Source of the DNA: JBGSIC01 sp041751875 | Lineage (GTDB): Bacteria > Bdellovibrionota > FAC87 > UBA2466 > JACKAF01 | Direction of reading: 5' to 3' | Assembly (NCBI GenBank): GCA_041751875.1 | Contig: JBGSIC010000024.1 | Span: 1 to 64,000, forward strand | Length of the DNA: 64,000 nucleotides | Part shown: piece by piece, positions 24,334 to 32,841 of the stretch | Numbering within the stretch: the stretch's first letter is position 1 | Layout: the number at the start of each line of letters is the position of its first letter | Translations under genes and position numbers: made by a program | The notes under the pieces: generated by a model | Databases searched by the model: none | Told to the model about the DNA's origin: nothing | The model's input: the letters and a program-made list of their open reading frames with translations, nothing else

Positions 24334-25788
24334 CTACAACATCAAGGATACCCGAAGAGCGGTGTAGCTACGATTGATCTTGCCAGGTGCATCACGGATA
24401 TCTTGGTGATGTTCGAATGAGATCGTGGTCACCGGGTTAGGTCGAAAGTTGAAACGGGCCCCCACCAGCGTGCGATCATTTTGATCGAGAACGCCATCGT
24501 CATTTTGAAGAAGACCGCCTTTAAGGGAAAACTCCCACTTGGGGGCGAATCGCCAGGCGAGATCTCCATACAGGCCGCCTCGCAAGAACGTGGTTCGAGT
24601 CGTGCCCTCGGGCAGCCCCACTCGCATCAATGCGTAGCCCCCTCTAAAGCGTAGTAGTCGGGAAAGTTGAAGTTGGACATCGGTTCCCAACATTAAGATT
24701 CGCGCTGAGGGTTTTGCTTTGTCCGAATATCTTCCCGTGTACGCCGAGAAACCAACGTTGAGGATACGACCGAAACTCAATTCGGTGCGTGTTCCCATCG
24801 CTTTGTCTGTATTTTTTTCTTCATCGACAGAAATGCCCGCAAACTCAGGATACGTGGTTGATTCACCTAAAGGATCCGTTCCTCCTTCGTGAAATCCATT
24901 TACGATATAAAAATGTTGGTACATGCGAAAGTTGGATCGGTCGACAACAGCGATACGGGCGGCGAGTCCGAGGTCGGTCCAGATATCCGGTAAGAAGGCG
25001 TCTTGGTTGGGACCGCGCAGCGGGGTGGTGTTGTAGATGCCTCCGAAAGTGTTATGCGGATTCATCTGGTCAAAAGGAATCCAGATTCTACCGGCCCGCA
25101 CCTGTACCGTGGGATTGATGTCTGCCTGAATTTGGTAATACCTTGGCGTTGAATCCGGTGGAGCAAACCCCATCGAGAACTGGAAACCAGGATGAGGAAT
25201 ATAATCTATTAAGAGCGCGGTGTGATAGTTGTCAAACCTGAACGCGCTATCAGATTCCGGGCGATAGCTCAGCACCAAATCGAAAAACATTTGCAGATTC
25301 TTTCCAGAACCAGGCGAGGGAGGGGTGTAAGACGAAGAGGAATGGAGATCTTTGAGATCCACCACTTCCGATTTCACCGGAGCTTTTTTGGCGACGTCAC
25401 CCTTCGGTGCTTCGGCTTTGTCTTCCGGCTTAGGCGGCGCGGGCTCACTTCGAACTTGTACGGGGAGTGGTTTGTCAGGAACGAAAGGAACCGATCGCGC
25501 AGACTCCGTAGTGCTGGCTTTCTCGCGTCTCGGAGAGGTTTTGCGCGAGGCTTTGCGGACTTTTTGCTTCCCTTTCTTGGTCGCCTTCCGCGTGGTTTTA
25601 CTCGTCGTTTTACTTTCGATTTTTTTGGCATTAGGCACCGGTGTCTTTTTTGGTTTAATAGGTTTAATGGGGTCTGCGAACGGATTGATGCGCTCGTAAG
25701 TATCAAATCGGAAGGGTGTTTGTTCTGCAAAAAGTAGATCGCTGCTCAAGAAGAACAATACACTTAGAATGAAATAGAAGTTGCGCAT
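24334..25788 (-). CDS. Porin-like outer-membrane protein with basic linker
   Basis: I use ATG 25788; the in-frame GTG at 25797 sits only one base after the Shine-Dalgarno. Residues 1-22 are a signal peptide (LLFAEQ). Residues 40-150 are a low-complexity Lys/Thr/Pro stretch (many KK, KKAPVK and PKPE motifs) that could bind peptidoglycan or span the periplasm. From about 160 the chain is a beta-barrel with the alternating pattern of phosphate-selective or general porins (VRAGRIWIPFDQMNPHNTFG, FRGGYALMRVGLP, VGARFNFRPNP). It ends RVSLML. Substrate is unknown. It is upstream of the regulator module on the same strand, 107 bases away, and may be a separate unit. Confidence 0.72.
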   Translation of the reverse strand: MRNFYFILSVLFFLSSDLLFAEQTPFRFDTYERINPFADPIKPIKPKKTPVPNAKKIESKTTSKTTRKATKKGKQKVRKASRKTSPRREKASTTESARSVPFVPDKPLPVQVRSEPAPPKPEDKAEAPKGDVAKKAPVKSEVVDLKDLHSSSSYTPPSPGSGKNLQMFFDLVLSYRPESDSAFRFDNYHTALLIDYIPHPGFQFSMGFAPPDSTPRYYQIQADINPTVQVRAGRIWIPFDQMNPHNTFGGIYNTTPLRGPNQDAFLPDIWTDLGLAARIAVVDRSNFRMYQHFYIVNGFHEGGTDPLGESTTYPEFAGISVDEEKNTDKAMGTRTELSFGRILNVGFSAYTGRYSDKAKPSARILMLGTDVQLQLSRLLRFRGGYALMRVGLPEGTTRTTFLRGGLYGDLAWRFAPKWEFSLKGGLLQNDDGVLDQNDRTLVGARFNFRPNPVTTISFEHHQDIRDAPGKINRSYTALRVSLML

Positions 25789-25798
25789 TATTGACACG

Positions 25799-25817
25799 CC
25801 TCATCAACACGATGAGG
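25799..25817 (-). promoter_or_regulatory. Hairpin over the porin ribosome-binding site
   Basis: The leader of the porin-like gene contains a perfect 7-bp stem, CCTCATC-GTGTT-GATGAGG on the minus strand, with a five-base loop. The 3' arm ends in the only GAGG purine run, ten bases before ATG 25788. Folding would hide that site, so translation could respond to temperature or to a small RNA. The stem is visible; regulation is inferred. Confidence 0.45.
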
Positions 25818-25893
25818 GACATCGCTAAGGGATCGGTAAAAAACATAACGATGTTGAACGGATATCGACAGTGATCGCAGAGGGTGCGGTCGA

Positions 25894-26733
25894 TTAGGTG
25901 GTTCGTGGTACGCGCTGTATCCAACGTACGCCTAGGATACTGATTTCATAGAGAAGATAGAGTGGTGCCGAAACGACAACCATTGTCAAAGCGTCAGGAG
26001 ATGGTGTGATAATCGCAGAGATGACACAGATGGCCAGTGCGGCATAACGCCGGTAGTTAGCCAAAGTTTTTGCCGATACAAAACCCATGGCACCCAAGAT
26101 TGTTATACAAACGGGCATCTGAAAAAGAAGCCCCATTCCTAGGAGCATTTTCACGGTCATAGAAAAATACGACGTGAGTGTAATGATTGCTTTATCAGTG
26201 GGAGATCCAAAGTTGATCAAGAAATCATAGCTGTAAGGAATGACGATCCAATACGCAAAAGAAATTCCCAAAACAAAACTGAGCGACCCCGCGATCAGAA
26301 AGGGAAGGACAAACCGTTTTTCATTTCGGTAGAGCGCGGGAGAAACAAATCGCCAGAGTTCAAATAGAAGATATGGCGAAAGGAGTGCAATCGAAACGAG
26401 AACACTGATCTGAATATATATAATGAATTTGTCGGCGATACCCGTGAAGTAGAGCTGCTGATCCCCGGGCGGGAGTACGCTAAGAAGCGGAGTTTCCAAG
26501 AATAAGACTACTGGCTCGATAAAACTAAAAATGGCACATGTGGTAAGAGCGAGAATAACTAAAACACGCACTAGAGCGGAACGCAGTTCATCTAAGTGTT
26601 GCCACAAAGGCATGCGGAGCTCATCACTATCCAAAGCAGGATCTTCGGAAGCGGGTTTGGCGTGAGGAGCTTCGTGAACGTCGAAGGGATTAACCTTCTG
26701 ACCCGGGTTTTGTGGTTTTGGAGTCGTGTCCAC
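25894..26733 (-). CDS. tatC: Twin-arginine translocase subunit TatC
   Basis: The six-span TatC pattern is clear: MPLWQHLDELRSALVR at the cytoplasmic N-terminus, FLETPLLSVLPPG and YFTGIADKFIIYIQISVLVS in the first periplasmic loop and second span, PYLLFELWRFVSPALYRNEKR, and the C-terminal ITPSPDALTMVVVSAPLYLLYEISI. TatC binds RR signal peptides of folded exported proteins, such as the internal RR of the Fe-S fusion at 16553-18127. The GTG start adds a 40-residue extension overlapping tatA by 44 bases. An internal start, such as ATG 26613 at MPLWQHL, is equally possible. Together with tatA it forms a minimal Tat system. Confidence 0.95.
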   Translation of the reverse strand: MDTTPKPQNPGQKVNPFDVHEAPHAKPASEDPALDSDELRMPLWQHLDELRSALVRVLVILALTTCAIFSFIEPVVLFLETPLLSVLPPGDQQLYFTGIADKFIIYIQISVLVSIALLSPYLLFELWRFVSPALYRNEKRFVLPFLIAGSLSFVLGISFAYWIVIPYSYDFLINFGSPTDKAIITLTSYFSMTVKMLLGMGLLFQMPVCITILGAMGFVSAKTLANYRRYAALAICVISAIITPSPDALTMVVVSAPLYLLYEISILGVRWIQRVPRTT

Positions 26734-26941
26734 CTTTGGCCCCCGAGTTTTGGGTGACGTCTATCGTGCCGTCATCTTTATCCAGACGTTTTTCGTCGTC
26801 ATTATTGCCCTCAAGGGCTTTTTTGAAATCGCGGATGCCTTTGCCCAGACCTTTTGCTAGCTCAGGTAGCCGCTTAGGGCCAAATACAAGAAGAGCAGCT
26901 ACGGAAATAACCAGAATCTCTGGTAGGCCTAGGTTAAACAT
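26690..26941 (-). CDS. tatA: Twin-arginine translocase subunit TatA/E
   Basis: This is an 83-residue protein with a short N-terminal span (LPEILVISVAALLVF), the hinge FGPKRLPELAKGLGKGIRDFKKAL that begins the amphipathic helix, and an acidic and Lys-rich tail. The FGP and LPELAKGLG motifs mark TatA/E rather than TatB. TatA polymerises around TatC to form the transport path for folded proteins. Its last 44 bases overlap the annotated tatC start. A 14-bp palindrome lies seven bases upstream of the start. Confidence 0.93.
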   Translation of the reverse strand: MFNLGLPEILVISVAALLVFGPKRLPELAKGLGKGIRDFKKALEGNNDDEKRLDKDDGTIDVTQNSGAKGGHDSKTTKPGSEG

Positions 26942-26947
26942 TTGTAA

Positions 26948-26961
26948 ATCTTACGTAAGAT
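26948..26961. promoter_or_regulatory. 14-bp perfect palindrome upstream of tatA
   Basis: ATCTTACGTAAGAT is fully self-complementary and ends seven bases before the tatA start codon. It could be an operator or an mRNA hairpin that masks the weak ribosome site. No family of regulator is suggested by the sequence. Confidence 0.35.
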
Positions 26962-27003
26962 CGCGCACTCACGTCAATGATTCCCTCATCGCTAGGCCCG
27001 AGG

Positions 27004-29709
27004 CTAGTGAGCCGTTTGAGGCGCGTCGCGAAAGTTTTCCAACACGGAGGGGTGAACCTCGAATCGTTCCCCAGCAGTTTCAGTGAGGACTTCTTCACAC
27101 GCTTCCGAAATCGAAGGAGCGTCAATGCCGTGGTAGGCGTAGATGTCGGCCACAGTTCCCGACTTCGAAGTCTTGCGAATGGCTAGGGCCTTATGTTTGA
27201 CCCCCACAATCGAACCGATGTTATCAAGTAAGCCCGGTTCGCCATCGTGCACAGAGACAATCGGAACGCGGCTTCCCCGTAAGCTGTACCAGCCAGCAAG
27301 AGAACCAATCTGGCCGCTCGCCTCAGGAAGGACATGGAGATCTCCGGTGACCCCCAAGCCTTCTTTAAGGTGTTCGAAATCCGTATTGTAACCGTGGTTA
27401 CCCAAAAGAAGATCCGAACTTGTCACAACAAAAACGTTTGCAAAGATTCCTTTTTCCAAAAGAGAGTCGGAAGCCAAAATCGCTTCAGCTCCCAGCGCGC
27501 CCATGGCAAAAATGTGAACCACGTTATCTCCGGGCAGGTACCCCTCGTAGTTTCGGTAGTCAATAAGGGGATAGGCGCCTTGGAGCACATCCTCTCTGAT
27601 GGCGTTCAAAATTTCAGCGTCAGATTGGCCTTCAACGGAATCGGCTGTTTCTTCGGTGAGCGTTTCACCTGATTCCATTTTTTTAAATCGAGATTGGCGA
27701 TGTAACCTAGTCAGGAAGTCTTTTTGTACAAGCCCCTTTGTCACGCAGCGGATTAGGGTAGATTCACGATCTTCCGTATCTAAAGTGAAATGACGGCGAA
27801 GCGTATCTGCTAGGATCCACTCCAGCTCCTTAGCGAAGCAGGGTTCCCAAGTTACACAGTGGGGAATTTGGAAATCCGACTTCCAAGAGTGCTGCGCACC
27901 CTCTGATGAGAGAGTCACTCCGCTGGGGGTTCCCAGAGTCGCAAAACGAGAACGCCAGTAGAGATTGTAGTAGTACTGGTCGTGAGCACGCTTAATAAAA
28001 AAATCATAAATCGTCATCGCGGGGTAAAAAGGAATCCCCAAAAAATCGAAAAACTTTCCAAAGGATCCTGCCGCCGACATGCAGTTTCCTTCCGCGATCT
28101 CAAAGCGCAAGTGACCAGATTTTTCGGAAATCTTGGGTACTACGTCGGGAGCTTTCTTGTCCTTTGCGTCGAAAAGTGTTTCGTAATCTTCTTGCCGCAC
28201 GTCTCCGTAGAGTTTGCCGTTCATGTTCGGGCTGGTATTAGTGGAAGTGCCAACGTCGGGTGCCATGGTCAGAAAATATTTTGCCACCTTCTCCCAACCG
28301 TTTCCATCTTCGGGCTCGTCCATGCCGCGACCCAAGCGATCCAGTTTCGCAGCGACTTGTCCCCACATCCATTGAGTGTGTGCCACGGGATTAAATTTTA
28401 GTGCGGTAATATTGAAATCTTTCGGCCAATCAAGAGTCGAGGCAAAAGCTTTCCATTCCTCCTGCCTTTTCTGAACTCGGGCTCGCACCTCATCAATTCC
28501 ATGCACAAGCGTTTTGCGTCGGGGCTTTAAGAAAGCTTCTTCTTTAGAGCCCTCGGGAAACTGGGCGAAGGGGTCGGCAAGGGTGACCCCGACTTTCTTC
28601 CCCATTGCCTCAAGTTCGTCTTCTTCGGGAAGGGTGGAATGGTTTCCGGATTTCGCCTGGCATTCCAAACCAAGTCCCTTGATGGTGTAAGCGACAATCA
28701 AAGTAGGACGTTCACTTTCTCGCGCGCGTTGATACGCTTGCACAAGTGCCTGCATGTCGTGTCCACCGAGATTCAGAAAAATCTGGTGAACCTGATCATC
28801 AGACAGATCTTTCAGAAACGCTTTCATTGAGGGGGATTTTCCCTCAAGAACCGAACGCGTGAGCTCGGGACGATTGGATGCCAGCAAACCTTGAAACTCG
28901 AAATCGCTGAAAGTCTCATCTAGTACTTTTCTAAATTCTTCACCGCCGGGCCGTTGAAATTGTTTTTCCCGCAGGGATCCGTGCTTTAGGATGATTGAGC
29001 GCCAACCATTAGCTTCGGCAATACGTGACATGCGATCTGCGTCCGATCCACGGAAAGCCTCTTCATTTGAAATACGCGTGCCATCCAAATTTTGTCGGTT
29101 GTAGTCAACAATCCATACAACACGGTTAAGCTGTCGCTCGCCTGCGTCCGGCATCGCTTCAGCAAGAGATCCTTCACGAAATTCAGAATCTCCCATCAGG
29201 CACCAGAAAACGGGATCCTCTTGCAGGTCAAATCCATGATCTTTTGCGTACTCATACCCCAAAGCTGTGTAGAGCGCATTGACCGGTGGGATGCCGACCG
29301 AGCCCGAAGGAAAGAAACGAAAACCATCCGGATCGCTCTCTGCATGATAGGACTGAAAAACCGGATCGCCTTCTTTGGAGTAGTGACGCAGGTGATGCAT
29401 CGCTCGTTTGCGTTGTTCGTCGGACATGCGTTTACCGTCTTTGTCCCGAAAGTTGTGCAACAAATTATTTAGCGCGTGGTCCATCGGCGAGACGTGAGGT
29501 TTGCACGCAAAATAATCTTCTGGATTTCTTGCTACAAGATGAAGGGCCGCCAAAATATGCTTTGAACTGGAACACGCTGTAGCATGACCCCCGACCTTGG
29601 GTTCCCCTTTTGGAACATTAGGGCGGTTATTTGCGATGTGTATCATCGCGAGAGCCTGGAAAAAGGCGCGGTCGCATATGCGGTTTAGAACGTCGTAGTC
29701 GTAATTCAT
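27004..29709 (-). CDS. aceE: Homodimeric pyruvate dehydrogenase E1 (AceE-like)
   Basis: At 901 residues this matches the single-chain AceE type E1, not the alpha/beta type. The thiamin-diphosphate motif is CLMGDSE followed by NRVVWIVDYNRQNLDG at about 205-240; HATACSSSKHILAALH and SYHAESDPDGFRFFPSGSVGIPPVNA precede it, and the C-terminal transketolase domain carries GNHGYNTDFEHLKEGL-like and VPIVSVHDGEPG segments. It decarboxylates pyruvate and passes acetyl groups to the E2 lipoyl domain. No E2 or E3 gene is beside it, unlike the E. coli ace operon. Another 2-oxo acid remains possible as substrate. It is followed by tatA after 62 bases. Confidence 0.85.
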   Translation of the reverse strand: MNYDYDVLNRICDRAFFQALAMIHIANNRPNVPKGEPKVGGHATACSSSKHILAALHLVARNPEDYFACKPHVSPMDHALNNLLHNFRDKDGKRMSDEQRKRAMHHLRHYSKEGDPVFQSYHAESDPDGFRFFPSGSVGIPPVNALYTALGYEYAKDHGFDLQEDPVFWCLMGDSEFREGSLAEAMPDAGERQLNRVVWIVDYNRQNLDGTRISNEEAFRGSDADRMSRIAEANGWRSIILKHGSLREKQFQRPGGEEFRKVLDETFSDFEFQGLLASNRPELTRSVLEGKSPSMKAFLKDLSDDQVHQIFLNLGGHDMQALVQAYQRARESERPTLIVAYTIKGLGLECQAKSGNHSTLPEEDELEAMGKKVGVTLADPFAQFPEGSKEEAFLKPRRKTLVHGIDEVRARVQKRQEEWKAFASTLDWPKDFNITALKFNPVAHTQWMWGQVAAKLDRLGRGMDEPEDGNGWEKVAKYFLTMAPDVGTSTNTSPNMNGKLYGDVRQEDYETLFDAKDKKAPDVVPKISEKSGHLRFEIAEGNCMSAAGSFGKFFDFLGIPFYPAMTIYDFFIKRAHDQYYYNLYWRSRFATLGTPSGVTLSSEGAQHSWKSDFQIPHCVTWEPCFAKELEWILADTLRRHFTLDTEDRESTLIRCVTKGLVQKDFLTRLHRQSRFKKMESGETLTEETADSVEGQSDAEILNAIREDVLQGAYPLIDYRNYEGYLPGDNVVHIFAMGALGAEAILASDSLLEKGIFANVFVVTSSDLLLGNHGYNTDFEHLKEGLGVTGDLHVLPEASGQIGSLAGWYSLRGSRVPIVSVHDGEPGLLDNIGSIVGVKHKALAIRKTSKSGTVADIYAYHGIDAPSISEACEEVLTETAGERFEVHPSVLENFRDAPQTAH

Positions 29710-29782
29710 AAGCCCGGCATACTACCATCCAAAGTAAGAATAGCAACCCAAGTCAAACATATAGAATGATAAGGGAAAATCC

Positions 29783-30289
29783 TTAGGCGGATTGTCGGCT
29801 TGCTAGTTCACCAAGGACCTGTTTTCGGTTCAAAAGCTGCACCTTTACACCCTCTAGTGGTTGGTGCACATCGCGGGAAAAGTAACCCGATGAGAGCAGC
29901 AGTCCCTTGGTGCTCCGTGCGCCTCTTACAAAGTCTTTAAACTCCAGAACCGAAGCCAATGGAACCAGCGGACGCTCCGCGGTCGTAACGATCGCACCGA
30001 AGATATAAGAATCAGTAAAGAGCGCGTCTTTTTTTTCCGCGATCCAATAGCACTCGTTGTCGCTCTCCTTAACCGTTTCCTTTAACGTGAGTTGCCGTTC
30101 GTGTACGTAATACTCGATTAGCCTCTGTAAATCGGCTAACGCCAAAGGAGGGGCTTTAGGATCCGAGGCGGCGTCTTCCTCAGGCAATAAAAAGGCCATC
30201 TTGCTTGGATTAGAATTCCGAGTAACGAAAACAGCCAGAACCATTCCCACTACCAGTGCGAAAAATACTAGGAAAAAGATATTAAACAT
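29783..30289 (-). CDS. Membrane-anchored protein with Mrr-like nuclease-fold domain
   Basis: The start is taken as the internal ATG at about 30289, because MFNIFFLVFFALVVGMVLAVFV then makes an N-terminal anchor; the track-length TTG start at 30334 would lie well inside upp. The C-terminal half (about 70-165) looks like the restriction-endonuclease-like Mrr_cat fold: VLEFKDFVRGARSTKGLLLSSGYFSRDV followed by VKVQLLNRKQVLGEL matches the core strand-helix-strand end of that family. The usual catalytic D...QxK is not obvious, so it may not cut DNA. It overlaps upp by a few bases and is followed, after 73 bp, by aceE. Confidence 0.5.
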   Translation of the reverse strand: MFNIFFLVFFALVVGMVLAVFVTRNSNPSKMAFLLPEEDAASDPKAPPLALADLQRLIEYYVHERQLTLKETVKESDNECYWIAEKKDALFTDSYIFGAIVTTAERPLVPLASVLEFKDFVRGARSTKGLLLSSGYFSRDVHQPLEGVKVQLLNRKQVLGELASRQSA

Positions 30290-31100
30290 AAGAGTTGTTA
30301 ATGAGTTCGCCGACTCCGCCGGCGCCCGGAACAATATATTGTTTTTCGTTCAATCCTTTTTCTTTTTGCCAGTGAGTGCCCGGCACAGTTTGAAGGACAT
30401 CCTTTGGGCTCAGGCCGCGATCCAGTCGAAGGGCATAGACAATAAGATCAGGACACGCGTTCTTAATATTTAGGAGATATTCGGGAGTCACAATCAAATG
30501 AAGGGCCACAAACTTTCGCGCGGGACCTTTAACCTGCTTTTGATAGATTTCCGTCGCTGTTTTCAGAGTTGAACCTGTCGCACCCATAGGGTCAGGAAAC
30601 AAAACATAACTGTCCTTGATATCTCCGCCGATCTTAAATCCCGCTAGATCGGTCCCAACTACTTTTTCAGTCGAGTCAACTTTGCGATTGATTGCGATGT
30701 GATCCTGTCGCACTCCTTCAGAACGTAGTAGCTGATTAAGCATGTCGAAAACAGTTTGGGACGGAAGTGTTCCCGCTCTCGCCAAGCCCACCGTAACAAC
30801 TTTCAGATCTGGCAACACCACACGCTGATTAAAACGCGCCTCGGGATGTAAGCTCGACATTCGAGTGGTGATTTCTTGAGGCCCTGTTTCGAACTCCCCA
30901 TTAATCAAATGTTGCACCAGGCCTTCGTACAACATTTTAAGAATCTGATTGGTCAGTGGTTGTACGCAGGCAGGCTGTGAGAAACGCGCAAGCAAAGAGG
31001 TGAGATACGGGTCCTTTACAAGATGAACTTGTTTGCCGTATTTGTGTTCCTGCTCAGGGAGGACATAGTCGGATGTTAGGTAGTGGCTATCGCTTAACAT
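30282..31100 (-). CDS. upp: Uracil phosphoribosyltransferase
   Basis: The PRPP-binding motif YVLFPDPMGATGSTL is present at about 175-190, and the C-terminal uracil loop reads YIVPGAGGVGELINN, matching the P-G-x-G-D-x-G pattern with a changed Asp. Two other typical segments are LPDLKVVTVGLARAG and HLIVTPEYLLNIKNACPDLIVYALRLDRGL. The enzyme makes UMP from uracil and PRPP for pyrimidine salvage. At 272 residues it is longer than E. coli Upp (208) because of an N-terminal extension of about 60. The ATG is at 31098-31100. It shares a short overlap with the Mrr-like gene downstream. Confidence 0.82.
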   Translation of the reverse strand: MLSDSHYLTSDYVLPEQEHKYGKQVHLVKDPYLTSLLARFSQPACVQPLTNQILKMLYEGLVQHLINGEFETGPQEITTRMSSLHPEARFNQRVVLPDLKVVTVGLARAGTLPSQTVFDMLNQLLRSEGVRQDHIAINRKVDSTEKVVGTDLAGFKIGGDIKDSYVLFPDPMGATGSTLKTATEIYQKQVKGPARKFVALHLIVTPEYLLNIKNACPDLIVYALRLDRGLSPKDVLQTVPGTHWQKEKGLNEKQYIVPGAGGVGELINNSYV

Positions 31101-31202
31101 GGGCGGCTCGAGCCACGAAACACTGTCTGGGAAGGCAAAGTCAAGGGGAGTTGACCACGACTACAAAATTCATTACTTAATTAACTCATACACACAACTT
31201 AA

Positions 31203-31214
31203 ACCCACGTGGGT
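31203..31214. promoter_or_regulatory. 12-bp palindrome between divergent upp and exonuclease genes
   Basis: ACCCACGTGGGT is a perfect palindrome in the 140-bp gap between upp (-) and the DnaQ-like gene (+), 27 bases before the GTG of the latter. It could be an operator for either gene. Nothing else in the gap is distinctive apart from an AT-rich TTAATTAA. Confidence 0.3.
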
Positions 31215-31240
31215 GAGTACGGCAGCCGGGAGGCGCTTAC

Positions 31241-31813
31241 GTGTCGCAACTAAGCTTAGGCATTGATGAGTACGTCGTGTTCGATTTGGAAACGACAGGT
31301 CTGTCCCCATGGGGTGGGGATGAGATGATCGAAATCGGAGCGATGAGGATTTTTGGCAACGAAATCGATGAGGCCAACGCTTTTCATAGTCTCGTGAATC
31401 CGAAGCGTTTGATTCCTGAAGAAGCTAGCAGAGTAAATGGTATTTCCAATGAAATGGTTGCCGGTGCACCTACCATCGAGGAAGTCTTTCCCAAGTTTTT
31501 AGAGTTCGTAGGCAGTTCGTGGTTGGTGGCGCAGAACGCGAAGTTCGATATGTCTTTTATTACCAAGTATCTCATGCAGTTTAACTTGCGTAAGCAGATG
31601 GAAGTTTTTGACACAATGACTTTCTCTCGACGTGTTTTTCCCACCGAAAACCGACACAACCTCGACATTATTGCTAAGCGGCTCGGGCTGACCATAGCAG
31701 AAGCCGATCGACATCGCTCCATCGGAGACGTTCGTCTGACCGCTCAAGCATTCATCAAGCTGAAAGAAAGCTTGGGCGACAACTGTCCTCATCCTGAAAA
31801 GTGGACTGTGTAA
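31241..31813 (+). CDS. DnaQ-like 3'-5' exonuclease
   Basis: A single-domain DEDDh exonuclease of 190 residues starting at GTG 31241. All five site residues are present: VVFDLETTG (D15, E17), AKFDMSF (D103), DRHRSIGDV (H158, D163). This fits the epsilon proofreading subunit of DNA polymerase III, or a stand-alone exonuclease of that family such as the dnaQ-like protein of Gram-positives. No Hfq, polymerase or beta-clamp motif is visible at the end, and dnaE is not nearby, so the exact role is open. It differs from the eroded exonuclease domain at 10129-11730. Confidence 0.85.
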   Translation: MSQLSLGIDEYVVFDLETTGLSPWGGDEMIEIGAMRIFGNEIDEANAFHSLVNPKRLIPEEASRVNGISNEMVAGAPTIEEVFPKFLEFVGSSWLVAQNAKFDMSFITKYLMQFNLRKQMEVFDTMTFSRRVFPTENRHNLDIIAKRLGLTIAEADRHRSIGDVRLTAQAFIKLKESLGDNCPHPEKWTV

Positions 31814-31890
31814 TCTCGGGAGACAGGATGTCTTGGTGTCGTGTAAAATAGAGATCAGTTTAGCCCCTTCCCTCTAATTCCGGAGACACC

Positions 31891-32841
31891 ATGTCAAACT
31901 TGTTTCGCTTCACCTTAGGCCTTGTTTTGCTTGTTTGCGCGGAGTCACACGCTGGCTGGACTCTCAAACAGAAAATTGAGCACAGTGCTTCTGGAGGGAA
32001 ACCTTACATGGCGGATCGAACGGTTCGCATTTCGAATGGGCAGTACCGAATGGATGAGAGCCGCGGTAACCAAACCCACAGCGTTATTGTCACTAAACAG
32101 GGAACTCTCGCTTGTCATATGGCGAACAAAACGTGCATGAAACTTACGCTACCGGCGGGAATGGACGCGCTTAGCTCGCTGACAGGAATGGGAATCAAAA
32201 TGTCCTTTGATCGTATTACCGTGAAGTCTGGTGGCCCAAAGAGGAAGATTGCGAAGCTCGCCTGCACTCCACACACTGTTGATATGCACGTAGGAGGACA
32301 AATGAGTGGGCAAATGTTGCCCGGCATTAAAATGTCCATGGATGGTAGCCACAAGGTCAACGGGTGTTTTACAAAGGACGCGGGGTACGATGCTGTGGCC
32401 AAGCACCTATCCCGACAGCTCGATTCTGCGATGGCTGGTTTGATTACCCCAGCTACGCGGCCGGGCTTCAAACAATGGGTTTCAGCAGGTCTACTTTTGG
32501 AAGGTACGGAAACTTTTACCATGACTCCGGCAGGTGAAGGACTGCCAGCCCAGGCGGCGAAACCCATCGTCACAACCATGAAAACGAAAACCCTCTCGGC
32601 GAAGTCTGGGGCGATTCCGGATAAATTTTTTCAAGTGCCTGCAGGTTACAAGATTAAGAACTTGCGTGAAATCGCTCAGCAGCGGCCCGCCCCTGCCCAG
32701 GAAAAAAGCCTGGAAGCCGATTTAATTGAAGGGGAAGAAGAACCGGCTCCAGCCGTGCCGAAGGCAAAGGCTAAGAGCCGTGCAAAGGAACAAATTGAAG
32801 ATGCAGTCGCCGATAAAGTAAAAGACTTATTTTCGTTCTAG
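31891..32841 (+). CDS. Exported protein, DUF4412-like
   Basis: Signal peptide residues 1-21 (AESHAG) are followed by a region at about 30-240 with alternating strands and motifs MADRTVRISNGQYRMDE, KQGTLACHMANKTCMKL and IPDKFFQVPAGYKI. These resemble DUF4412-type periplasmic proteins that contain a cluster of substitutions around a Met-rich core (GGQMSGQMLPGIKMSM). The last 50 residues are Lys/Glu-rich and unlikely to be structured. Function is unknown. ATG 31891 lies 77 bp after the exonuclease gene. Its stop overlaps the stop of the convergent basic protein by four bases. Confidence 0.65.
   Translation: MSNLFRFTLGLVLLVCAESHAGWTLKQKIEHSASGGKPYMADRTVRISNGQYRMDESRGNQTHSVIVTKQGTLACHMANKTCMKLTLPAGMDALSSLTGMGIKMSFDRITVKSGGPKRKIAKLACTPHTVDMHVGGQMSGQMLPGIKMSMDGSHKVNGCFTKDAGYDAVAKHLSRQLDSAMAGLITPATRPGFKQWVSAGLLLEGTETFTMTPAGEGLPAQAAKPIVTTMKTKTLSAKSGAIPDKFFQVPAGYKIKNLREIAQQRPAPAQEKSLEADLIEGEEEPAPAVPKAKAKSRAKEQIEDAVADKVKDLFSF

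Noticed and set aside
25222..25737. Plus-strand ORF opposite the porin linker
   Set aside because: Arg- and Phe-rich composition comes from the Lys/Pro-rich codons on the other strand, a shadow.
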